Shown here: positions 37,044 through 45,376 of the stretch, one piece after another
Numbering within the stretch: the stretch's first letter is position 1
Layout of the letters: the number at the start of each line of letters is the position of its first letter
Assembly: GCA_013388635.1 (NCBI GenBank)
Contig: JACAEX010000014.1
Span: 96,492-160,491, forward strand
DNA: 64,000 bases
DNA from: Syntrophaceae bacterium
GTDB taxonomy: Bacteria; Desulfobacterota; BSN033; UBA1163
Direction of reading: 5' to 3'
The notes under the pieces: model-generated
Told to the model about the DNA's origin: nothing
The model's database searches: none
Seen by the model: the letters and a program-made list of their open reading frames with translations, nothing else
Position numbers and translations under genes: made by a program

Positions 37044-38065
37044 CCATTAAACCCTTCTTACCTATTGGAATCGGAAGCCTGCCCTATAGAGACCCCTTTA
37101 AGGCAAGCGAGGTCATATTGAAATATTTTCCTGATTCACCTTACTGGCCTCAACTTCCCTCCAGGGATCTGAGAGAGGGAATGCTCGCCCAATTTACCGA
37201 AGGGATGCCCGGCGTGACGATGGATGGAGAAAAGGTCTATTTCCGCTCTCCTTTCAATCCAGCGCCGGAATGGGAGGAATACTACGAAGCCTCCTCTGAA
37301 GCTCACATCGATCACTTTATCATGGGAAGGGAATACGCCTCCGGTTTCTATGCCTTATTGGAACTCTTAAAGGGCAGGAGACCATTATTGGTCAAGGGAC
37401 AGATCACCGGCCCCATCACATTTGGCTTAGGGGTCTCGGATGAAAAGAAGATACCTATCCTCTATGAGCCGAACCTGAAGGAGATGCTTTTAAAAACAAT
37501 TGCCTCAAAGGCAAGATGGCAGGAAATGAGGCTGAGCGAGGTTGCACCAGAGGCTGAAACCCTGATCTTTTTTGATGAGCCTCTTCTGAGTGGCTATGGG
37601 TCGATCAGTATGAACCTCTCAAAGGAAGAGATCATCGACTGTCTCAATAGGGTCATCTCCGCTCTTCATGGTTTATCAGGGATTCATATCTGTGGGGCAA
37701 CCGATTGGTCAATGATCATGGAAACCGGGATCAAGGTCATCCATTTCGACGCCTATCAATTCTTTTCCAATATGCTCGCTTATGCATCTGAATTGAAACC
37801 ATTTCTTCTCAACGGGGGAATATTGGCCTGGGGAATCATCCCTTCAGAAGAAGAGTTTCTGAGGCGAGAGACGGCTTCGAATCTGATGAAAAGTTTAGAA
37901 GAAAAGATGCGTCTTTTGGTCAGAGAAGGGATTCCAGAGGAAATTCTGATGAAGAACTCACTCGTCTCTCAAAGTTGCGGCCTTGCCTCCCTCTCAGAAG
38001 ACTTGGCTGAAAAAGCCCTGAAGCTTACTAAAGAGCTGTCTCAGATCAGACCAAGGGGTTCATGA
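37040..38065 (+). CDS. MetE/UROD-superfamily methyltransferase-like protein (copy 2)
   Basis: The 341-residue protein is a distant paralogue of the preceding one, overlapping it by ATGA. It shares LPIGIGSLPYRDPFKASEVIL, YWPQLPSRDL, LVKGQITGPITFGLGV and FFDEPLLSGYGS. Possible zinc ligands are the HxC in GIHICGATDWS and a late Cys in SQSCGLASL. The pair may form a heterodimer. Methyl transfer from the corrinoid protein CdhE to homocysteine or another thiol is an inference from position and motif. It ends the Wood-Ljungdahl block. The integron array begins about 90 bases later. Confidence 0.7.
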   Translation: MTIKPFLPIGIGSLPYRDPFKASEVILKYFPDSPYWPQLPSRDLREGMLAQFTEGMPGVTMDGEKVYFRSPFNPAPEWEEYYEASSEAHIDHFIMGREYASGFYALLELLKGRRPLLVKGQITGPITFGLGVSDEKKIPILYEPNLKEMLLKTIASKARWQEMRLSEVAPEAETLIFFDEPLLSGYGSISMNLSKEEIIDCLNRVISALHGLSGIHICGATDWSMIMETGIKVIHFDAYQFFSNMLAYASELKPFLLNGGILAWGIIPSEEEFLRRETASNLMKSLEEKMRLLVREGIPEEILMKNSLVSQSCGLASLSEDLAEKALKLTKELSQIRPRGS

Positions 38066-38155
38066 TACAAAATCACCAAACCTCCATTTGGCGGGTCAGA
38101 AAATGGGTGCCTTTTAAATGGGTGACCCCATACCCTTTGTGCCTGATAAACTCCC

Positions 38156-38644
38156 TCACAAGGCTTCAAGTAACTTGGTTAGTGGTGGCACATAGCAAAT
38201 GCTTGCAGGCCATTTACCGGGTTCCAGTGTGAGGCCATCGCTCTTCTTCGCGAATTGGGACAGTGAAAGAGATTCCCTGAATGACACAAGGTTGGTAACT
38301 GATAGGATGTTCAGCGCATAGACAGCAGGCTGGTCAAACTGGGAAGCCCATTGACTCAATTCCTGCTTCCTTTCAGGGGTAATCTCGTCGCTGTACTCAA
38401 GTGAGTGGAGTAAGCCGACTGCGCTAGCAGACTGCCCATAATTCCCAATTACAAGGAACACGGGGACGGGCTCGCTCGAATTCTCAATCAGGTCATGTAC
38501 TTGCCGGAGGTGCCTTTCGGTATACGGCTGAAACAGTACCGGGCGCCTGGGGTCATTACGGTGAATCGCCAAGAATTCATCAATACGATTTTGGTGCTGG
38601 TTATTCAGCACCACGCACAAAAAATGGTTATCTTGAATCGGCAT
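38156..38644 (-). CDS. Hypothetical integron-cassette protein
   Basis: The 162-residue protein has no signal peptide or membrane helix. It contains CVVLNNQHQNRIDEFLAIH, RRPVLFQPYTERHLRQVHD and later PAVYALNILSVTN. I do not recognise the family. The start at 38644 has AAGGAG eight bases upstream. It lies between an attC-like site (38708-38756) and the metE-like genes, and it has the same orientation as the other cassette genes, so it is probably the last cassette of the array. Confidence 0.55.
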   Translation of the reverse strand: MPIQDNHFLCVVLNNQHQNRIDEFLAIHRNDPRRPVLFQPYTERHLRQVHDLIENSSEPVPVFLVIGNYGQSASAVGLLHSLEYSDEITPERKQELSQWASQFDQPAVYALNILSVTNLVSFRESLSLSQFAKKSDGLTLEPGKWPASICYVPPLTKLLEAL

Positions 38645-38707
38645 CCTCCACACTCCTTTCTGTCACGCGATCTATGCGCCGAAAACACGCCCGGAAATTG
38701 GTGGCGC

Positions 38708-38756
38708 GCCTAACGTTCGGCGCTGAGTGGCGGGCACGAGGATGCGGCCGTTAGGC
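38708..38756. other. attC site (short, 49 bp)
   Basis: GCCTAAC (38708-38714) and GTTAGGC (38750-38756) are perfectly complementary outer R boxes, with GTTCGGCG beside the left one. This is the layout of integron attC recombination sites. It separates the hypothetical cassette at 38156 from the next cassette. Confidence 0.75.
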
Positions 38757-38880
38757 ATGCAGACGAGTGAACGACCACTCGAGCGCCCTGTTCAGCGCTG
38801 AAAATAATTTGGTTCTGTTTGTTATCATCACCTTTTTTCTGTCTTGGCGCCGAGACAAGGCGCGATGAGCGAAGCTCAGC

Positions 38881-38930
38881 GCCGATCGTTCGGCGCGCTG
38901 TCAGTTGTTATGTTGAGCCGGTTGTTAGAT
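38881..38930. other. attC-like site, degenerate
   Basis: GTTAGAT (38924-38930) is a perfect core site, with GTTATGT at 38907. The other side reads GCCGATCGTTCGGCGCG, which differs from the expected inverse core GCCTAACGTTCGGCG by a few bases. It lies just after the 3' end of the DAC-like gene and would close that cassette. Between 38757 and 38880 no gene is visible. Confidence 0.5.
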
Positions 38931-38965
38931 CTCTCAGCGGCAACACGGCACATGTACCGCTACCC

Positions 38966-40099
38966 TCACAGATGAGACAAAGGAGGTGAAAGCAAAGGAA
39001 TGTCACCAAAAGGACCATACACGGTCAGTGCATCGCTGCCCTGCAACCGACGAAAAACGTGAATATCGCCGTCCTGCGAGACAACGACTGCCGTGCAAGA
39101 TGGTACTTCAAAAGCGAACCTAGCGGCCGAACGATGACGCATTCCTCGGTTAGACAAGTCCAGGGGTGATGCATCTCCTGCGTAGTTAACGCATGGCGGT
39201 ATGTTAGCTACATCCACTCGAAGCTTTGCTCCGAAACCGACAAACCTAAGAAGATGATCCAAGACCACACATCCATCTACCAGCGACATGTGAGAAACCA
39301 TTAGCGACTTTGCATTGATCAATCGAGGACGTGAGCCATACATATTCACATACTCCCACAAATTCATATACGGCTTCAGTTTGTAGGTAATGCTGAGTTT
39401 CGATGCGTGCTTCGCAAGAACTTCTTCTATCGGTACACCTTCGTGAGGGAGGCGAATCAGAACACCTCCATGTGCCATGCCGATCATCCTCCGCAAGGTA
39501 GGTATCCAGAAGCTGCCCGTTGATTCCTCCTTGAAATGAAACGCGAGTTCAGCCTCTTCGCTTACGTCAGGGCCAGACAATGCGCTAAGCTCTCGTATAC
39601 GTCCTCCCTGAAGTAAATACAGCGCCTTGGTTGCGGAATAGACAGCGAGCAGTTCCCCTGGGCCTCTCACACTTAGAAGAAGAACTTTTCTTGGGCCAGC
39701 TTCTTCGCCCCAGCTAGTCATCAGAAGATGGTCGTGGAATAGCGGCTCAATGGCCCTTACCTGCGGGGTGCCGTTCTCCTCAGTGATAGCGAGAACATGC
39801 GGGTAAGGAGGCACAGAAGGGCATATTTTTCTGAGGACATCCGGCGTCACAGACAGTGGGGGGTCAAACGCTGCCATGTCTTCAAAAGGATTTTTCTCTG
39901 AGAGGAAAAGAGCAGCAGTGAATTGGGGGAATCGGCCCTCTTCAGGAAGTAAGCTGGCAGCGAATGTAGCTTCAATAGTTTCCCTTACCGTGAGAGGAGA
40001 GACGACAACTGGATCTTTGGTACGCCATCGGTCGGGCTCAATGGCTGCTTGGATCTTGGCTGCAAACTCTGCTGGACCAGAAAAATCCCTGGATTTCAT
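38966..40099 (-). CDS. Integron cassette protein with DisA_N/DAC-like diadenylate cyclase domain
   Basis: The 377-residue protein has an N-terminal region without a recognised fold and a C-terminal part that resembles the DAC (DisA_N) domain. This part has the motif MSLVDGCVVLDHLL (near residue 273), in place of DGA, and RGMRHRSAARFAFE (near 318) with the RHR nucleotide-binding motif. It ends with AVVVSQDGDIHVFRRL. DAC enzymes join two ATP to cyclic di-AMP. The N terminus may be a predicted sensor domain of the DACNV kind. The gene is flanked by core sites GTTAGAT/ATCTAAC at 38924 and 40123, hence a mobile cassette. Confidence 0.7.
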   Translation of the reverse strand: MKSRDFSGPAEFAAKIQAAIEPDRWRTKDPVVVSPLTVRETIEATFAASLLPEEGRFPQFTAALFLSEKNPFEDMAAFDPPLSVTPDVLRKICPSVPPYPHVLAITEENGTPQVRAIEPLFHDHLLMTSWGEEAGPRKVLLLSVRGPGELLAVYSATKALYLLQGGRIRELSALSGPDVSEEAELAFHFKEESTGSFWIPTLRRMIGMAHGGVLIRLPHEGVPIEEVLAKHASKLSITYKLKPYMNLWEYVNMYGSRPRLINAKSLMVSHMSLVDGCVVLDHLLRFVGFGAKLRVDVANIPPCVNYAGDASPLDLSNRGMRHRSAARFAFEVPSCTAVVVSQDGDIHVFRRLQGSDALTVYGPFGDIPLLSPPLSHL

Positions 40100-40122
40100 T
40101 TATTTATTGTTCTCCACTATAG

Positions 40123-40172
40123 ATCTAACGTTCGGTTTCAGCCGCGGCGGCTCAACGGACGGGACATCCTAT
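40123..40172. other. Truncated attC site
   Basis: ATCTAAC (40123-40129, read as GTTAGAT on the cassette strand) followed by GTTCGG and the stem GCCGCGGCGGC is the 3' half of an attC. Its other half is missing on the side where the IS110 relic lies, so the insertion probably removed it. Confidence 0.6.
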
Positions 40173-40539
40173 AATGTTCCTGTCAAGAGGGAAAACCAAA
40201 AATTTTTATCTCTCGTAAAAACAGTGGATTAGAAAACCTTCCTGACTGTGGGAACACCTATCCTGATTAATTCCATTACGGATTCGCGTTTAACTCGACG
40301 AATCTCTCGCCACAAACGAACTCTGCATCTCAGCGTTACCGTTATTCGGTGTCTCCCGCCAAAGCGGGACCACCCAGCATCCCTTATCCAGATTCCAAAG
40401 TTCAGCGCGAGGCCCAGCAATTGTCCCGCACGAGGTCCCCAATAAACCTCAACGTTGGTTCTCGGGCTTCTCCCGTCGAAAATGACAAGTGGTTTTTATT
40501 CGGCCTTTAGATAAGCCGGATTAAACGCCTCCTTTTTCC
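40173..40539. other. Region between truncated attC and IS110 relic
   Basis: This stretch holds a 63-codon minus frame (40229-40420) without known features and the non-coding 3' flank of the IS110 element. The short repeat CCCGCC-AAAG-CGGG forms a small hairpin near 40352. I find no convincing gene. Confidence 0.35.
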
Positions 40540-41768
40540 TCATCGAAGCATTTTAGCCGATAGCTTGACGAGTCTCTTCCCATGAATCCCTTTCTCTTTC
40601 TCTCGACCACGTAGCTTGCTCGTATAATAGCGCATAAAATCCCGATTCTTCGTTGAAGCAATGAAAGCTGCCTGATACAAGGCATAGCGAAGATCGGCCT
40701 TGCCTTGTTTCGAGATTTGAGGAATCGCCTGAGCCGAATTCTTCCCACTTCGGTTCGCACTCAGATCCAACCCCGCCTGCTTGAGCACCTGCTTCCCGTT
40801 CTCAAATCGGTTCGGATCTCCTATCGCTCCCAGAACCTTTGCAGACACATCTGAACCAAACCCAGGAATCGTCAACAGGAAGGGGTACTCCGGAAATCCC
40901 TTACAGAGCTCCTCGATTCTCTCCTTCGTCTCTTTGATCATCTCTCGAATCTGCCTCAACCCCTCTACCATCATCTTTGCTTCATGGTCCACCCCAGGAA
41001 CTCCATCACAACCGATCGACCCGGCTGCCTTCTCCCAAATCTCCTCTAATCTCCTCCTCTTCTCCATTGTGATCCGCCGGGATGTCACCCGCTCCATAAA
41101 GGATTCAACATCTGATTGAGCAATCTCAGAGGCTGCTAAACCCCACCTCACGATCGACAAACCCTCCACCCCCAATCGCTCATAGTCCCGATCCATCTCC
41201 GGATAATACTGCGCAATCAAATGATTCCGAATTCGAACCCGGTAGCCCTGCTCTTGTCTCTTCAATCGCCGCTTCAACGACAGCAACCCTCGCAACCCCC
41301 TCAACTCTGCAGAGAGGGATACTCGTAATACAAGCATTTCCCCTGGGAGATTAAATCTGCCACATTCGCTGAATCTTTATCGTCATGCTTGTCCCACCGC
41401 CCATCCAGTGATTCCCGGTTGTGCTTCACCCTCACCCCGGAAACCAAGACCACCATCCTCCCCATGTGGATTAAGTATTCTCCCAACGGCTTATGGTAGT
41501 CCCCCGTCGGCTCCATCCCATAGACTACCTTTTTCAACCCATGCCGCACCCCCAGGGCCTCCGCCTGATCCAGAAGCTTCCCAAACCCCTCCCCATCGTT
41601 GCTGAAAACAAGTCGCCTCAAGAGTGTCTTCCCCGTCGCGGTCCCGAAAAAGGCGTGGTGCCGATCCTTCCCTATACCGATCCCCACGATCAAATGCTCC
41701 TCCGATTGCCTGATCTCTCGCCTCAGTTGACGAAATTCCTCCAGCCGGTTACGATCTACCTCATCCAT
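40540..41768 (-). pseudogene. IS110-family transposase, frameshifted
   Basis: The N-terminal frame (41768-41301) has the DEDD RuvC-like domain and the C-terminal frame (41337-40540) has the transposase_20 domain with FLLTIPGFGSDVSAKVLGAI, AGLDLSANRSGKN and KADLRYALYQAAF. They overlap in different frames, so one small indel near 41310 breaks the gene. The first catalytic Asp is also changed: the block reads IVGIGIGKDRHHAF, where IS110 has GIDIGKD. The Glu in GMEPTGDYHK and the Asp pair in DDKDSANVADL remain. TAAAGGAGGTTTCC is a good ribosome binding site. The element interrupts the integron array and should be dead. Confidence 0.88.
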
Positions 41769-42187
41769 TGGAAACCTCCTTTAAGAATTTGAGTTTGGTT
41801 GTGCTTACTCTTATCTCTTAACAGGAGGCTTCTTTTTGGGGTAGACTGGTGTTATATTTTTTCTATTTTACCGTTGGGAGTCTACCCTTCCTCTTCAGAT
41901 ATATATAACGTAGTTGAAAATTAACACTTATTCTCCTTTCCTTCCGTATTCTGAATAGCCTTAGCAATCGCTGACGTATATAGCTCCATCCCCAATCCCC
42001 ACTCCGAACGAAACCCTTCTTTACGGTATGTCTCTCAATATCTGACACCTTTCAAGCCCCGTATCATCACATTACGAAGACTCCCTAGGACATCTAACCT
42101 CGCCTATCGGAGCATGACGATTCACCACCATACCCTTACCCACTCTGTAAAGTGCTATCTTTCAACTACGTCCATTCAGGCATTTTT
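41769..42187 (-). mobile_element. 5' non-coding end of the IS110 relic
   Basis: The transposase is preceded by about 280 bases without a gene. A perfect 9-bp stem, GGGTAGACT (41839-41847) with AGTCTACCC (41879-41887), stands out. In IS110-group elements this side encodes the bridge RNA, so part of such an RNA may be preserved. The border with the cassette that contains the 42188 gene is not visible. Small frames here are not supported. Confidence 0.45.
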
Positions 42188-42325
42188 CTAACTGGCCAGT
42201 GTTTGCCAGCTCCGAACTTGTTCGAGGGGTATCCAGACAATCCAGTACAAAGCCCAAGCCAAACCGACTAGCAAATAGATGCGTATCAGTCCTCTCGTCC
42301 AATTAATCTTTCTCTTCATCTCCAT
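42188..42325 (-). CDS. Small membrane protein of an integron cassette
   Basis: The frame is only 45 codons: MEMKRKINWTRGLIRIYLLV, then GLAWALYWIVWIPLEQ and a short polar tail ending QTLAS. A basic N terminus (KRKINWTRG) leads into a single Trp-rich membrane helix. Small proteins beginning with an NWTRG-like motif are often seen in integron cassettes and prophages. AAGG precedes the ATG. It lies immediately next to the attC at 42356, which supports it being a cassette gene. Confidence 0.6.
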   Translation of the reverse strand: MEMKRKINWTRGLIRIYLLVGLAWALYWIVWIPLEQVRSWQTLAS

Positions 42326-42355
42326 AACCTTATTTCGCTTAAATTGATTTTTATC

Positions 42356-42422
<67 letters not shown>

Positions 42423-42428
<6 letters not shown>

Positions 42429-42887
42429 CGCCGTTTCAGATTTGGTTCTGCCCGGCTCTGAAGGAAGCCGTTCCAGATAAGCGATGTAATCTTGGGGCAA
42501 GTTGTGCTCACGCGCTCCCGCAATGAGCACGTCTTTATACCACTCGTAAGCTAAGTGATCATCTGTTAGTTCTTTAGATACATACGTCACAGCTTCAACT
42601 GTTTTTCTATCAGATTTCCAAACCTGAACCGGGATTCGCTTATAACCACCCTCGACCTTATCCAAGGTATCTAAATCCTGGATGTCAATTTCATATAGCA
42701 CGCCCCAAGTCAGATCCCCAGGACTTTCTACCAGATTGGCTTTTCCCGAACCATCCTTACTGAGCTTATTGAACAACATTCTCCTGTCTCTCAAGAACGC
42801 TGGACCAATAATCTTCGCAGAGGCAACCCGCGAATGGAGGCGCGCACTCGACATGTTGGAACCATAGGCAAAGTACAAAATCCACAT
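42423..42887 (-). CDS. Gamma-glutamylcyclotransferase-like protein
   Basis: The 154-residue protein has the GGCT/AIG2-like fold: LYFAYGSNMSSARLHSRV at the N terminus holds the YGSN substrate loop, and VLYEIDIQDLDTLDKVEGGY contains the catalytic Glu region, followed by VEAVTYV. These enzymes release 5-oxoproline from gamma-glutamyl amines or act in related detoxification and antibiotic pathways. It follows the upstream gene after a two-base gap and is in the same cassette, since no attC lies between them. Confidence 0.8.
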
Positions 42888-42889
42888 TG

Positions 42890-43471
42890 TTATCTACATT
42901 GCCCAGAACCGGGCGTGCAATTCTTAATCACTGCTTTCATCTTTTTTCTCAGATTACACCAAACCTCGCTATTCCAGTCCGATTGTCTCAGCGTGTCACA
43001 ATATTCCCTCAGAGCCTTTTCAAGTTGGTCGTGAAACCTATTTGCATTTATCGTCTTCGTGCTGTGGTTGAACAAAGGCCCTTCCCTACGAATACGCCAA
43101 CCGTTGGTTGTCTCTGCCTGATGTAATATACCGCAACGGACTCCTACGTAAAAGTCATCCGCATGCCGATAGAACACGTCTAACTCTGAATTTTGTTCTG
43201 AACACCGCCTGAAAAAGGAACGAAAAGCTTTTTTGCTGCAGCCTTCTGTGTCAGGCCAGCCCTGCCAGAAGGATTCCAACGTTTCTATCATCAAACAACA
43301 AACAGCCATTTTGCAGAAGCCATGTTTTTTGCCCTCACGCAATGGCGTAATGTAGCGCTCTGAAAAGCGCTCCAGAATAAAATCGGCGATTCCTTCTCGG
43401 TCTCTGCGAGCTTCCAACTCACGATACCGTGCTATCGCCACTGAACTGGAAAGTAGGGTCTCTTCTACCAT
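42890..43471 (-). CDS. Hypothetical cassette protein
   Basis: The 193-residue protein is soluble, with blocks MVEETLLSSSVAIARYRELE, FSERYITPLREGKKHGFCKM and VFYRHADDFYVGVRCGILHQ near the middle. It is rich in aromatic residues. Related proteins of this kind occur in integrons and defence islands but I do not recognise a named domain. ATG 43471 is preferred over the GTG at 43501, because the GTG lies across the attC core site, and AGGAACC precedes the ATG. The gamma-glutamylcyclotransferase-like gene follows in the same cassette, so the two may act together. Confidence 0.6.
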   Translation of the reverse strand: MVEETLLSSSVAIARYRELEARRDREGIADFILERFSERYITPLREGKKHGFCKMAVCCLMIETLESFWQGWPDTEGCSKKAFRSFFRRCSEQNSELDVFYRHADDFYVGVRCGILHQAETTNGWRIRREGPLFNHSTKTINANRFHDQLEKALREYCDTLRQSDWNSEVWCNLRKKMKAVIKNCTPGSGQCR

Positions 43472-43485
43472 GGTTCCTAAAGGCT

Positions 43486-43552
43486 GGCTAACGCCCAGCA
43501 CGAGAGGTGCACGTCTTGTTGTAAGTGCGTCCGCTCAATGCTGATGTTATGT
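43486..43552. other. attC site
   Basis: GGCTAAC (43486-43492) next to GCCCAGC and, at the other end, GCTGATGTTATGT (43540-43552) give the R and L boxes, with an inner CGAGAGGTGCACG stem. The core GTTAGCC on the cassette strand is a good match. The site begins two bases after the stop codon of the gene at 43554. Confidence 0.8.
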
Positions 43553-43553
43553 C

Positions 43554-44057
43554 CTATATAGTCGGACCAAAGGCATTAAGTATAAAGAAGGCAATAGCGC
43601 CTCCAATTATATAAAAAATATTCATTCCAGCCCTTTTTGATAAGTCCAAAGGTTCTTCATGAAATTCATCGACATACGTCATTGGCCAAAATGTTACGAA
43701 TAAAAATGCCAAACCAATTCCACTTAATCCCAAACTCAATAGGAACCATAATTTCCAATATCTTCCTTTAATCAAAACAGGATACAATCTGAAAAATCGT
43801 GCATTTTCTATATTTGGTGTTTTAACATATGAAGCAGCGCCAACAAGAGAAAGAGTCCAAATATCCATCAGCCATTTGGGGAAATGTAAGCCAAAAACTC
43901 GCAATGGCAGATTAAAAAAGAAATAGGCGATTGTTCGATAGTAATCGATTAATTCCTTGCATATCGTAATCACTCCGATATCGAATAAGCGTTGTATAAA
44001 ACTAACCAAGCTAATGATTCCAATTAAGATACTTAAGATCTGTATTGTTTTTTTCAT
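43554..44057 (-). CDS. Integron cassette membrane protein, four helices
   Basis: The 167-residue protein has four predicted membrane helices: one near the N terminus (TIQILSILIGIISLVSF), then IAYFFFNLPLRVFGL, LWFLLSLGLSGIGLAFLFVTF and the C-terminal IFYIIGGAIAFFILNAF. Low GC content compared with the flanking core genes indicates recent transfer. No family is recognised. It is bounded by attC sites at 43486 and 44071. Confidence 0.65.
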   Translation of the reverse strand: MKKTIQILSILIGIISLVSFIQRLFDIGVITICKELIDYYRTIAYFFFNLPLRVFGLHFPKWLMDIWTLSLVGAASYVKTPNIENARFFRLYPVLIKGRYWKLWFLLSLGLSGIGLAFLFVTFWPMTYVDEFHEEPLDLSKRAGMNIFYIIGGAIAFFILNAFGPTI

Positions 44058-44070
44058 ATCTCTTTAATTC

Positions 44071-44143
44071 GGCTGAACGCGCGGGCTGACAGGTGCGCGG
44101 GCGCTTTACCCGCGCATCCTTGCCCAGCCCGTTGTTATGAGCC
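44071..44143. other. attC site
   Basis: GGCTGAAC (44071-44078) and GTTGTTATGAGCC (44131-44143) form outer boxes with the inner arms GCGCGGGCTG and CAGCCCG and a GCGCGGGCG...CCCGCGC stem-loop. It closes the acetyltransferase cassette, whose stop codon is four bases away. Confidence 0.75.
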
Positions 44144-44146
44144 TTT

Positions 44147-44659
44147 TCAATCTGTGCCTGCAACAGCACTCCGTCGTTCAACAAGGATAACGTCTCTCCA
44201 TATTCCCGCAAAAGGCCCATAGCTCATTTTGCCTATCTTCTCGCGTCTACCAATCTCCTTGAAGCCGTGTTTTCTCACAAGGCGGAGACTCGGAACGTTT
44301 TCAGGGAAAATGCCTCCCTGCAGTGTCCATATCCCTGACTTTTCGGTTGAGAGTATTACCGCCTCAAGGAGTTCTGAACCCATGCCTTTACCCCTATGCT
44401 CAGCCGACACATAAAGACTGAGTTCGGCTACGCCTGAGTAAACACAGCGGGTGGAGACAGGGCTGAGTGCCGCCCATGCTAAAACGCGTTTGCCCTCTCT
44501 GACCACCAGTCGATGTTGACGAAGATGAGCAGAATCCCATTTCTCCCACTCAGGAGCCTCAGATTCAAAAGTGGAATTGCCCGTGCCAATTCCGTCAAGA
44601 TAGATCGAGCGGACCTGTTCCCAATCTTCCGGTTTCATGGTGTCGATCAGGTATTGCAT
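44147..44659 (-). CDS. GNAT N-acetyltransferase, phosphinothricin acetyltransferase type
   Basis: The 170-residue protein matches the PAT/Bar group of GNAT enzymes, which N-acetylate phosphinothricin, methionine sulfone or related compounds with acetyl-CoA. The family blocks IYLDGIGTGNSTFESEAP, VLAWAALSPVSTRCVYSGVAE, the acetyl-CoA loop EHRGKGMGSELLEA and LQGGIFPENVPSLRLVRKHG are intact. As the first cassette next to the integrase it would be best placed for expression. The presumed attI core GTTAGGA (44673-44679) stands just upstream, and its AGGAG also makes the ribosome binding site. Confidence 0.85.
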   Translation of the reverse strand: MQYLIDTMKPEDWEQVRSIYLDGIGTGNSTFESEAPEWEKWDSAHLRQHRLVVREGKRVLAWAALSPVSTRCVYSGVAELSLYVSAEHRGKGMGSELLEAVILSTEKSGIWTLQGGIFPENVPSLRLVRKHGFKEIGRREKIGKMSYGPFAGIWRDVILVERRSAVAGTD

Positions 44660-44672
44660 GTCTTTTGATTGC

Positions 44673-44679
44673 TCCTAAC
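44673..44679 (-). other. Probable attI core site
   Basis: GTTAGGA on the minus strand (six of seven matches to GTTRRRY) stands between the first cassette gene and the truncated integrase, where attI is expected. The rest of attI cannot be defined from sequence alone. Confidence 0.45.
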
Positions 44680-44878
44680 AATTATTGAACTGCAAAGTAT
44701 ATTTTGTTGCGATTCTATACTCACACTTTGGTTTTGTCAAATGAATCTCCTTTTGGTGTCGAGATTCAAATGGCGAAATAAATTTCAAGTATTTCTTATA
44801 ATTTCAGTCGGCTCTAATTTTATATACTAGAATCGGTTGCTTTGTGAAAATGAACGATTAGCTTGAATATTGAGGGAA

Positions 44879-45000
44879 CCTCTAATAATTCCCGATCCGT
44901 CACTCCCGCCCCGTATTAAGTACGGGGTAAACTCCGGCGGGAGTCCAGTTATTTCAAGACCCTCTGGATTCCTGCTTTCGCAGGATCACATTTTTAGAGG
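44879..45000. repeat. MITE-like palindromic element beside intI
   Basis: The segment starts with CCTCTAA and ends with TTAGAGG. It contains nested stems: ACTCCCGCC with GGCGGGAGT, and CCCCGTA with TACGGGG. This looks like a small non-autonomous element. It lies exactly where the integrase gene loses its 5' part. The remaining 44680-44878 is AT-rich without genes. Confidence 0.55.
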
Positions 45001-45059
45001 TAGCCTTAATGTTATATTGCTTATAATTATGCCTTAAATTTTATTACTGAGGCCTTATT

Positions 45060-45338
45060 ATGGACGGAAGGATAGAACTGCCCAGGGATTTTGAAGCGTT
45101 TCAGTGGAGACGGATTCGGCGAGCTGTAAAAGAAGCGGTCATGAAGGCAAAATTATCGAAAAAAGCAAGCTGTCACACCCTGCGACACAGTTTTGCAACC
45201 CATCTCTTTGAAGCGGGCCACAACATCAGGACCATTCAGGAAGTCTTAGGTCATAAACATGTCAATACGACCATGATCTATACCCATGCGATACGAAAGA
45301 GACCCGCCGGGATCAGAAGTCCACTGGATGGCTTGTAA
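45060..45338 (+). pseudogene. intI: Integron integrase IntI, truncated 5' end
   Basis: Only the last 92 residues remain, of about 320-340 in IntI. Tyrosine-recombinase box II is intact: [16 protein letters not shown] with the HxxR pair, then [14 protein letters not shown] with the nucleophile Tyr. The end GIRSPLDGL is the typical IntI C terminus. The first catalytic Arg and the core-binding domain are absent and not found upstream. The sequence [13 protein letters not shown] at the start suggests that an internal piece of the domain is deleted as well. It points away from the cassettes, as intI does. Confidence 0.85.
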
Positions 45339-45376
45339 AAAGGAGATATCGGTTTCGGTATAGATTTAGATAATTT

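Noticed and set aside
40229..40420. 63-codon frame ending in a VRKVF-like tail
   Set aside because: The basic composition and lack of a ribosome binding site or homology pattern made it too weak to call. It lies between an attC remnant and the IS relic.
41301..41337. Programmed frameshift in the IS110 transposase
   Set aside because: IS110 transposases are made from a single frame, no slippery heptamer is seen, and a catalytic Asp is lost, so decay is more likely.
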